DNA of 64,000 nucleotides from Bin87 sp034423115 (GTDB taxonomy: Bacteria; Chloroflexota; Dehalococcoidia; Lucifugimonadales; UBA3495). This document shows, one piece after another, positions 8,584 through 15,495 of the stretch. The notes below the pieces were generated by a model. It had not been told where the DNA came from. It saw nothing but the letters and a program-made list of their open reading frames with translations, and did not search any database. The stretch's first letter is position 1. Every line of letters starts with the position of its first letter. Location: assembly GCA_034423115.1 (NCBI GenBank), contig DAOUJD010000083.1, positions 1 through 64,000 on the forward strand, read 5' to 3'. Position numbers and translations under genes: made by a program.

Positions 8584-8607
8584 GCTTCGAGACAAAGCAA
8601 TGAAAGG

Positions 8608-8636
8608 AAGGCCGCGGCTGGTGTCGCGGCCTTTTC
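8608..8636 (+). terminator. Intrinsic terminator after the NHL gene
   Basis: AAGGCCGCG (8608-8616), an 8-nt loop and CGCGGCCTT (8625-8633) form a perfect 9-bp stem running into TTT. Confidence 0.8.
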
Positions 8637-8703
8637 TGGTATCAAGTGCGTTGGCGTATAATTACCCCAGCGGTTGCCATCCACGTGAGATACAGGGCAT
8701 GCC

Positions 8704-9399
8704 ATGACCACGAAGCCAGTTGCGCCGGCGTCCACATCAGCAATGCCCGCCGGCCAGTTCCCAGAGTTTCCGCCCCGGGACGATATGCAGAACACCCTTC
8801 ACCTGCATGACCAGGGCCATCAGTCAGCGCTGCGCCGGCGCCTGGGCAACCCGGACCGGACGGTGGTGATTGGCGAGGTGCCCATCGGTTGGAACATACA
8901 CACCCGGCGCGAGGTGATACGAGTGCCCGACCTGCTGGTCGCGCTGGACGTGGACCGGGCGTTGGTGGTGGCGGAGATGGGTTACTCTATCGACGAGCAT
9001 GGCAAACCGCCGGATTTCGCGCTTGAGTTGGCGTCGCCGAACACGGCTCGGAACGACGAGAGGGGCAAGCGGGTAGACTACGCCCATTTCGGCGTGCGGG
9101 AATACTGGAGGTTCGACGCGTCGGGTGGCCGTTGGTACCAGCAAGCGTTGGCAGGCGACGTGCTAGAGGATGGGGAGTACCAACCCGTTGAAATCCATCA
9201 AGTGGATGAGAACAGGTATTGGGGGCACAGCGACGTTTTGAACTTGGACGTGTGCTGGGAGCACAGTGAGTTGCGATGGTATGACCCGGTGGCCGAGCGG
9301 TATCTGGGTATTTTCGATGATGAAGCCGATGGCCGGATCGCCGCGGAGGAGCGGGTGCGGGAGTTAGAGGCGGAGAACGAGCGGCTGCGGAACGGGTGA
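8704..9399 (+). CDS. Uma2 family putative nuclease with C-terminal coiled coil
   Basis: The 231-residue protein belongs to Uma2 (DUF820), a PD-(D/E)XK-fold family. RVPDLLVAL (about 78) supplies the catalytic Asp and DFALELASPNT (about 102) the Glu, followed by KRVDYAHFGVREYWRFD, the usual conserved helix and strand. The last 25 residues (AAEERVRELEAENERL) form a short coiled coil, probably for oligomerisation. The biological target of Uma2 proteins is not established. A possible TATAAT at 8657-8662 precedes the gene, and a terminator follows it. Four more Uma2 genes are in this window. Confidence 0.85.
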   Translation: MTTKPVAPASTSAMPAGQFPEFPPRDDMQNTLHLHDQGHQSALRRRLGNPDRTVVIGEVPIGWNIHTRREVIRVPDLLVALDVDRALVVAEMGYSIDEHGKPPDFALELASPNTARNDERGKRVDYAHFGVREYWRFDASGGRWYQQALAGDVLEDGEYQPVEIHQVDENRYWGHSDVLNLDVCWEHSELRWYDPVAERYLGIFDDEADGRIAAEERVRELEAENERLRNG

Positions 9400-9427
9400 T
9401 TTTCCACCCCGCATTCATGGAGTCAGA

Positions 9428-9454
9428 GCCGCGGTCAAACGATCGCGGCGTTTT
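9428..9454 (+). terminator. Intrinsic terminator after the Uma2 gene
   Basis: GCCGCG (9428-9433), a 10-nt loop and CGCGGC (9444-9449) are followed by GTTTT. The stem is short but GC-only. Confidence 0.55.
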
Positions 9455-9564
9455 CGTTGCAGCGGGATATCAGTGTCCTGTCTGCCCGTTTAAGCTTGAA
9501 TCCCAGAGCGCACATATTGCGTAACGATCTCGTGGTTGAGAGTTGGTTGAACGGAAGCATACGA

Positions 9565-10494
9565 GTGGGTGTCCATGATTGCCGGCGTTGGGCGTGGCGG
9601 TGCCTGATGCCGTTGCCGGCGCTGATTTTTGTGGCGTTGCTGGCTCTCTGTTCAGGAGTATGGACTCCGGTTTGGGCGCAGGGAGGGACGCCGGGGCCGG
9701 GGCAGGGGGTTGATGCGTGCCTGGTGTCGGTGAGCGCGGAAAGACGGGAATTAAGGGTCGGTGAATCCATGCACCTGTGGATTTGGGGCGCAGGCGTGGA
9801 GCCGGGCAGTTGGGATCTGGAGGTAGGCGGGGACGGTTCGCTGAGCTTGCAGGGCGCACGGGTGTTGGACCCTGATGCGGAGTTCGTGGAGTGGACCGTT
9901 GTGGGAGAAAGGGAGGGTGAGATCACGGTGTCGGTCGGGATGGCTTGCCGCAAGCCTGGGATAGGGACTGATTCGGTGACGCTGACGGTTTTGCTGCCGG
10001 ACGCGGAACCGATTCCGGACCCTACCGTGCAGCCGGGTGCGGATTCTTGCATCGTTCATCTGAGCGTGAGCCATCAAGAAGTGGTGGTGGGCGATGAGTT
10101 CTCGGTTTGGTTCGTGGGCGTTGGGACCGAGGAACGCAGCTGGAATCTGGCGATGGAGGGGGATGGGTCGGCAGAGTTGGTGGACACCAGTGAGCTGGAC
10201 CCGGAGTACGTTGAATGGCGGTTGGAAGGGGTTAGCGCCGGAACGGTCCGGTTGATGGGCCGCATGGACTGCTTACCAGAGGGTGAGGGAGTCGCGTCCA
10301 GCGAGATCGTGATTGTGGAGCGCGGAGCGGAAAGCCAAGACAGCCCTACGGCCCCGACAGGAACAGAGTCAACCGCGGTTGGCGATCAGGAATCCAGCGC
10401 GTGGGGGGCGATGACGATCGTCCAGGCCGGCTTGATGGCCGCGTTGGTCGGGATCCTCGTGGTTTTGGTTTACGTGTTGATACGGCGACGTTAG
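9565..10494 (+). CDS. Secreted, membrane-anchored protein with two Ig-like repeats
   Basis: With the GTG at 9565 the product is 309 residues: a basic n-region (CRRWAWR), a hydrophobic signal core (LPALIFVALLALCSG) with a VWAQG cleavage-like site, two about 95-residue homologous repeats, a Ser/Thr-rich linker and a C-terminal helix (LMAALVGILVVLVYVLI) ending in RRR. The repeats start CLVSVSAERRELRVGE and CIVHLSVSHQEVVVGDE, share a WDLEVGGDGS or WNLAMEGDGS core and end in a Cys-containing strand, so each may hold one disulphide. It looks like a surface-displayed adhesion-type protein. GGAAG sits before the GTG; a TTG further up is less likely. Confidence 0.7.
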   Translation: MGVHDCRRWAWRCLMPLPALIFVALLALCSGVWTPVWAQGGTPGPGQGVDACLVSVSAERRELRVGESMHLWIWGAGVEPGSWDLEVGGDGSLSLQGARVLDPDAEFVEWTVVGEREGEITVSVGMACRKPGIGTDSVTLTVLLPDAEPIPDPTVQPGADSCIVHLSVSHQEVVVGDEFSVWFVGVGTEERSWNLAMEGDGSAELVDTSELDPEYVEWRLEGVSAGTVRLMGRMDCLPEGEGVASSEIVIVERGAESQDSPTAPTGTESTAVGDQESSAWGAMTIVQAGLMAALVGILVVLVYVLIRRR

Positions 10495-10600
10495 CGGGTT
10501 AAAGCGGGGCCGTGGGGGAACCGATCCAGCGGCGGACGGCGTGAGCGCCGCGTGTGGTCAGGTGCTGCCGTGGAAGACCTGGGGATAGGCTACCGATACC

Positions 10601-11368
10601 CTAGCGTTCTGATTGGTGGCGGTTGAGTTCGGCTTCCAGTTCCGTGACGCGGGCTTCTGCGGACAATCGAGCGGCGCGCTCTTCTTCCGCGCGGGTTTCG
10701 GCGTCTTGGGCCCGCTGTTCCGCGACGTCCAACTGCGCCTTGGTCTCGGTGAGGTCGGGCAGATACTCGCCGGTGGCCGGATCCCAGAAGCGCAGCAGTC
10801 CGTGATACCAGTGCAACTCCAGTTGCAGAGCCTCGCTATATCCCCGGATGATGCCGTCGCTGCCGGTTTCAACCGGGATTGGCTCGTATCTATCATCGAC
10901 CAGGCGGTCACCGGCCAGGGCGGCATCATGATACTGTCCGCCAGTATGGTCGAAACGCCAGTATTCCGGCACCCGGTAACCGGCGTAGATTTCCCGTTTT
11001 TCGACGTAATCCCGCCGTCCGGTGGTTTGTGAGGCCACTTCCAGCACAAAGTCCGGCGGCTTGCCGATTTCGCTGATGACGTAGCCGTTGACGCTGGTGA
11101 TTTCTTCCGACGAGAAATCTACCCCGAAAGATACCAGGCAGTCTGGCCGGGGAGCGCGGCCCGCTTCGCTGGCATGATTGCAGAGCCATCCTTCCATGCC
11201 GACGAAAGCATCGGGCCGCGACAGAAAATGGTCTTCAAGGATGAGGTAGGCGCGGCTGACGTGAGGACCTTGCTCAAGCATGTCAAAGATATGTGATACA
11301 CCGGGCAGCGGGGTGAGGCGACGATGCTGGCCGGCCTTGGGCGGTTGAGATGCAGGTTTGGTAGTCAT
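10601..11368 (-). CDS. Uma2 family putative nuclease with long coiled-coil tail
   Basis: The 255-residue protein has Uma2 motifs: RPDCLVSFGVD (about 73), PPDFVLEVASQTTG (about 104) and YAGYRVPEYWRFD (about 128). From about residue 200 a long acidic-basic heptad region (AEQRAQDAETRAEEERAAR and onward) forms a coiled coil. The active-site Asp and Glu are in place. It faces the two-repeat membrane protein and lies 25 bp downstream of livF on the same strand, so read-through from the liv operon is possible. Confidence 0.85.
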   Translation of the reverse strand: MTTKPASQPPKAGQHRRLTPLPGVSHIFDMLEQGPHVSRAYLILEDHFLSRPDAFVGMEGWLCNHASEAGRAPRPDCLVSFGVDFSSEEITSVNGYVISEIGKPPDFVLEVASQTTGRRDYVEKREIYAGYRVPEYWRFDHTGGQYHDAALAGDRLVDDRYEPIPVETGSDGIIRGYSEALQLELHWYHGLLRFWDPATGEYLPDLTETKAQLDVAEQRAQDAETRAEEERAARLSAEARVTELEAELNRHQSER

Positions 11369-11392
11369 GGTGAACGCACCGCAGGATGGAGA

Positions 11393-12139
11393 CTAAGCGC
11401 TGCCGAGGAATACCTGCGTCAATATATCAGTGTCGCGGATGGACTGGGGCGTGCCGTTGTGGACGACGGCGCCTTTGTCCAGGACGTAGGCGCGGTCCAC
11501 GATATCGAGGACGCCCTTGATGTTGTGCTCGACGACCATGATGGTGGTGTTGAGGCGGTCGCTGATCTCGGCAACCTTCTGGAATACCTCGCGGACGATG
11601 ATGGGCGCGAGGCCGAGGGTGGGCTCATCGAGGAGCAGCAGTTCGGGGGATGCCATGAGGCCACGACCCAGGGCGAGCATCTGCTGCTGTCCGCCGGACA
11701 TCTGGCTGGCGTAATCGCGGCGTTTTTCGTAAAGGACGGGGAACAGTTCCATGACCGAATCGAGACGGCGGGCCCTCTCCGCGCGGTCGTTCAGGTAGAT
11801 GCAACCCATCTCCAGGTTTTCCGCGATGGACAGGTGGGTGAACACGCGGCGGCCCTGGGGAACGAAGGCGATGCCTTCCTTCACGATTTCGTGGGTCTCG
11901 GCGGCCAAGGGCTGCTGACGCCAGTAAACGGTTCCGGACACCACGGGGGCGAGGCCCATGACGGCCTTGAGCACGGTGGACTTGCCAGCGCCGTTGGGTC
12001 CCATGACGGCGACGACTTCGCCGGTGTGGACCTCCATGGAAACGTCGTCCAGCGCGCGGACGGCGCCGTACTCCACCGCGATGTTGGTGAGTTCCAGGAG
12101 CGGCGGGTCGCCGTTGGTTTCGGGTGGTGAGATTGCCAC
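11393..12139 (-). CDS. livF: Branched-chain amino acid-type ABC transporter ATPase LivF
   Basis: The 248-residue ATPase has Walker A GPNGAGKST (about 52-60), the signature SGGQQQML (about 148), Walker B LLLLDEPTLGL and the H-loop VEHN. It powers uptake through LivHM together with LivG. Its length is normal. A GTG start with GAGGAG 9 nt upstream is used. It is the last liv gene, 34 bp after livG. The physiological substrate (amino acid, urea or other amide) cannot be read from the ATPase. Confidence 0.92.
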   Translation of the reverse strand: MAISPPETNGDPPLLELTNIAVEYGAVRALDDVSMEVHTGEVVAVMGPNGAGKSTVLKAVMGLAPVVSGTVYWRQQPLAAETHEIVKEGIAFVPQGRRVFTHLSIAENLEMGCIYLNDRAERARRLDSVMELFPVLYEKRRDYASQMSGGQQQMLALGRGLMASPELLLLDEPTLGLAPIIVREVFQKVAEISDRLNTTIMVVEHNIKGVLDIVDRAYVLDKGAVVHNGTPQSIRDTDILTQVFLGSA

Positions 12140-12173
12140 GTCGCTATGCTCCTCGCAATGACAACATGAGCGG

Positions 12174-12932
12174 CTATTCGCCGAGGTAGGCCTCGATGAC
12201 TTCCTCGCTGTTGAGGACAGGTTCCACGTCGCCGGAGGCCAGCAGTGTGCCGCTGTCCAGCACGATGATGCGGTCCGAGAGTTCGCGGACGATGTCCATG
12301 TTATGGGACACGAAGACGATGGTGTGCCCGTCGGCGCGCATCTGCTTCATGATGTCCTTGACGCGCTCCAGCATCTGCGGGAACAGGCCGGCGAAGGGCT
12401 CGTCCAGCAGATAGGTTTGCACGTTCATGGCTAGGGCGCGTCCAATCTCCAGGAGTTTCCGCTGCCCGTAAGACAGCTCCTGGGCCAGGGAATCGCGCTT
12501 CTCCCACATGCCGACCTGCTCAAGGATGCCCTGGGCTCTCTGCCGCGTGGACGGTTTGGTGCGCTCGAAGATAGCCGGAAACAGGCGGCGCTCGGTGAGG
12601 ACGACCAGGATGTTGTCCCAGACGGTGATCTGGTCGAACAGGCGGACTTCCTGGAAGGTGCGGGTCAGGCCGTGGTCGGGGGTCTCGTACGCCTTGACGA
12701 CGCGGAGGCCGGACCCGTCGATGATGACCATGCCGCCATCCAGGGGCAGGACGCCGCTGAGCAGGTTGACCAGGGTGGACTTGCCGGAGCCGTTGGGCCC
12801 GACGATGCTGGTGGTGCCCTGGCGCGGGATGGACAGACTCAACTCGTCGACGGCGCGGACTGCGCCGAAGTGCTTGGAGATGGCCTGGGTTTCCAGGGCG
12901 TAGTCGATGCGGTCGGATTGCGTCGATGTCAT
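12174..12932 (-). CDS. livG: Branched-chain amino acid-type ABC transporter ATPase LivG
   Basis: The 252-residue product starts MTSTQSD at 12932; the open frame continues much further upstream but that part is a shadow of livM. Walker A GPNGSGKST, the signature LSYGQRKLLEIGRAL, Walker B YLLDEPFAGL and the H-loop FVSHN are present. The start overlaps the livM stop by 4 bp (ATGA), giving translational coupling. Confidence 0.92.
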   Translation of the reverse strand: MTSTQSDRIDYALETQAISKHFGAVRAVDELSLSIPRQGTTSIVGPNGSGKSTLVNLLSGVLPLDGGMVIIDGSGLRVVKAYETPDHGLTRTFQEVRLFDQITVWDNILVVLTERRLFPAIFERTKPSTRQRAQGILEQVGMWEKRDSLAQELSYGQRKLLEIGRALAMNVQTYLLDEPFAGLFPQMLERVKDIMKQMRADGHTIVFVSHNMDIVRELSDRIIVLDSGTLLASGDVEPVLNSEEVIEAYLGE

Positions 12933-13984
12933 AGGCGGTACCTCCCGACGAGTCCCTGGGGCCGGAACAGCATGAGCAGGACGAGCAGGACGCCGAGGAC
13001 GACTTGCCGGGCCTGGCCGATGTGCTCGGTGGGCAGGAACGGGATGAAGCGCATGCCCTCCTCCAGCAGGACGAAGGCCATTGCGCCGAGCAGCGAGCCC
13101 CAGATGGTTGCCAACCCGCCCAGGATCACTATGGAGACCAGCAGGACTGACTCCAACAGGATGAACGAGTTGGGGTCGATGAAGGTGGTCCAACTGGCGA
13201 ACAGACCGCCGGCGATGCCGGCCATCATGGCCGAGATCACCCAGACGGCGAGCTTGTAATGGGTGGCTTGGTATCCGAAGACCTCGATGGCCTGCTCGTC
13301 CTCGCGGATGGCGGTGAGCACGCGGCCAAAGGACGATGAAACTATGAACCACGAAATGAGCATGACGACGGCGAGGAACAACAGGCACATCAGCAGGAAT
13401 TCCAGCTCGCCGTCGATCACCCACCCGGCGACCTGGGGTCGGGCGATTTCGTGGATGCCGAACGCGCCGCGGGTGACGGGCCGGAGGTTCAGGAAGACGT
13501 TGAACGCGATGATGGCGAACCCGAAGGAAACCAGGACGAAAATGTCGTCGCGGAAGCGGTTGAACACCACGCCCACCAGGATGGCGGCGACGCCGGCCAC
13601 CAGGGCGCAGAGGGGGAGAACGGCGAAGAAGGGCCAGCCGAATGTCGGGATGGCCTCGGTGCGAAGCTGCTCGTAGGCCGGGTCGGAGGTGAGGATGGCC
13701 ATGGTGTATGCGCCGATGCCGAAGAACCCGATATGGCCGACGGACAGCAGGCCGGTGAATCCAACCACCAGGTTCAGGCTGACGGACAGGATGGCCCAGA
13801 TGGCGAATACGGTGCCGATGATGACGGCGAAACCGAAGCCCTGCCAGAACATGAAGGCGATGGCCCAGCCGATGATGAACAGGTTGGCCCACAGCTCAAT
13901 GTTGCTGCGCGCGTGACGGGCGAGGTCTCGGGGGCTGCGGACCAACGAAGCCAACTCTCGGATGCGCTGGGTGTCGATGGGCAT
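12929..13984 (-). CDS. livM: Branched-chain amino acid-type ABC transporter permease LivM
   Basis: The 351-residue protein is highly hydrophobic with about nine to ten helices. It has the LivM pattern SLNLVVGFTGLLSVGHIGFFGIGAY near residue 75 and the cytoplasmic coupling loop SSFGRVLTAIREDEQAIEVFGY at about 215. It ends with FRPQGLVGRYRL, typical of the family. It is 4 bp after livH and overlaps livG by 4 bp. Confidence 0.92.
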   Translation of the reverse strand: MPIDTQRIRELASLVRSPRDLARHARSNIELWANLFIIGWAIAFMFWQGFGFAVIIGTVFAIWAILSVSLNLVVGFTGLLSVGHIGFFGIGAYTMAILTSDPAYEQLRTEAIPTFGWPFFAVLPLCALVAGVAAILVGVVFNRFRDDIFVLVSFGFAIIAFNVFLNLRPVTRGAFGIHEIARPQVAGWVIDGELEFLLMCLLFLAVVMLISWFIVSSSFGRVLTAIREDEQAIEVFGYQATHYKLAVWVISAMMAGIAGGLFASWTTFIDPNSFILLESVLLVSIVILGGLATIWGSLLGAMAFVLLEEGMRFIPFLPTEHIGQARQVVLGVLLVLLMLFRPQGLVGRYRL

Positions 13985-13988
13985 GGCA

Positions 13989-15371
13989 TCACCTCCTGGG
14001 GAGCAGGCCCTGGGGCCAGAAGGAGAGGAAGAGGATCAGGAGGATGAATGCGATGGCGTCTTTCCATTCCCCGGCCAGGTCCCAGATGCCGAACTGCTCG
14101 ACAATGCCCAGGATGAAGCCGCCGACGATTGCGCCGTAGAGGTTGCCGATGCCGCCGACGACGGAAGCGATCCAACCCTTGAGCAGCAGTAGCAGGCCCA
14201 TGCGGGGCTGGACGGCGGTGTCGTGGCCGTTGAGGATGCCCCCGAGGGCCGCGTACATCGAGCCGATGAAAAACACGGCGGCGATGATCACGGTGGTGTT
14301 GATGCCCACCACCTTGGAGACCTCTTCGTCGTCGCCGATGGCGCGGACGGCGCGGCCGAAGGACGTCTGCCTGAGCAGCAGCCAAAGGATGGCGAAACCG
14401 GCCAGGGCGACCCCGATGCCGAACACGTTGAATCCCTTGATGCGCGCTCCGGCGATTTTCCAGGTCTCGCTGCCGAAGGCGTTGGGCAGCGGCCTAGGCG
14501 CGCTCTCAAAAACGATGACGATGAACGCGGCGATGGCCAGCAGGATGCCCAGGGATGCCACCAGCATGATAAGGGGCGAGCGGGCGCGCTGACGCATGTA
14601 CACGTAGAGGCCGCGGTACAGTGCCAAGCCCACGCATCCGGCGAGCAGGCAGGACACTGCCCAACTGAGGTACAAGCCGGCTCCGGGGGCGCCGGAGACC
14701 AGGTAGCCGTACCACGCGCCGAGGGCGGCGGCAGGCAGGCCGGCGATGGCGGCGATGAGGGTGAAGCGGACGCTAGGGGCGAAAGACTGGATGGCCCAAT
14801 ACGGGACGACTATGGCGGCCAGGGCAACGGCTGCGCCGACGGCCGGGCTCGTCATGACGTGGAGGATTGCGGGGTAGGAGAGGACGACGCCGGCATAAGC
14901 GCCGACGGCTCCTGCCATCAGGCCGACGAGCAACCCAATGGTGTTGGGACTGAATCTCCCGCGCAGGCGCGGATACAAGACCTGGTGAAGAGTCCAACCC
15001 ACAACGCCGGCCACGATGGCGGCGAACACGGCGTTGACATAAATGTTGTTGACATCAAATCGGCTGCCCAGGGCCGAGGACGTGCGCAGGTAGAAAACGC
15101 CGTACGCGCCCATGGCGGCGGCCGCGCCGTAGTAGAGGTCGAAGAACCAGACGGTGCTGTAAACGAGGGTGAACCCCATCGCCAGGAGGGCGTACACGGC
15201 GCCGACGGCAAGGCCATTGAAGGCGAATTGCAGGGCCTGAGGAGGAGACTGGCCGATTTTCCAGGCGATGTAGGCTATGGCGGCCGCGGCCAAAACCACG
15301 GCGAGCGTGCGCGTGCCCTGGATATTCAGCAAACGGGGCAGCCCGCGGGCGCTTTCGCTTTGGGTGGACAT
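13989..15371 (-). CDS. livH: Enlarged ABC transporter permease LivH
   Basis: At 460 residues this LivH is about 160 residues longer than usual. The conserved N-terminal half (FNGLAVGAVYALLAMGFTLVYST, about 49) and C-terminal half (SLGILLAIAAF; QTSFGRAVRAIGDDEEVSKVVGI; GGIGNLYGAIVGGFILG; WPQGLLPRR) are intact. Between them, about residues 105-235, lies an insertion with four or five extra predicted helices. This may change the interaction with the unusual two-domain binding protein encoded just upstream. The ATG at 15371 follows a terminator-like hairpin at 15430-15470. Confidence 0.9.
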   Translation of the reverse strand: MSTQSESARGLPRLLNIQGTRTLAVVLAAAAIAYIAWKIGQSPPQALQFAFNGLAVGAVYALLAMGFTLVYSTVWFFDLYYGAAAAMGAYGVFYLRTSSALGSRFDVNNIYVNAVFAAIVAGVVGWTLHQVLYPRLRGRFSPNTIGLLVGLMAGAVGAYAGVVLSYPAILHVMTSPAVGAAVALAAIVVPYWAIQSFAPSVRFTLIAAIAGLPAAALGAWYGYLVSGAPGAGLYLSWAVSCLLAGCVGLALYRGLYVYMRQRARSPLIMLVASLGILLAIAAFIVIVFESAPRPLPNAFGSETWKIAGARIKGFNVFGIGVALAGFAILWLLLRQTSFGRAVRAIGDDEEVSKVVGINTTVIIAAVFFIGSMYAALGGILNGHDTAVQPRMGLLLLLKGWIASVVGGIGNLYGAIVGGFILGIVEQFGIWDLAGEWKDAIAFILLILFLSFWPQGLLPRR

Positions 15372-15429
15372 AAATCCATGTCCTCACATTGTTATCAGTT
15401 ATCGTTGGCTGGCAAGCGGGGCAATAATA

Positions 15430-15470
15430 TCACAAGCAAATGGGCCGGCCGCATCAGCGCGGCCGGCCCA
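15430..15470 (-). terminator. Hairpin between binding-protein gene and livH
   Basis: A perfect 12-bp GC-rich stem (15441-15452 with 15459-15470, 6-nt loop) lies right after the binding-protein gene and is followed on the minus strand by TTTGCTTG. It probably ends most transcripts or protects the 3' end, so the binding protein is made in excess over the permease. Confidence 0.7.
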
Positions 15471-15495
15471 AGTTTGCTCAGTAGCGCAGGAGAGA

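Noticed and set aside
8657..8662. TATAAT as a full promoter for the first Uma2 gene
   Set aside because: The -10 is perfect but no acceptable -35 is found at 16-18 bp, so it is mentioned only in the gene entry.
12174..13892. A 572-residue frame covering livG and most of livM
   Set aside because: Only the last 252 residues, from the ATG at 12932, are LivG. The upstream part is an Arg/His/Pro-rich shadow of livM.
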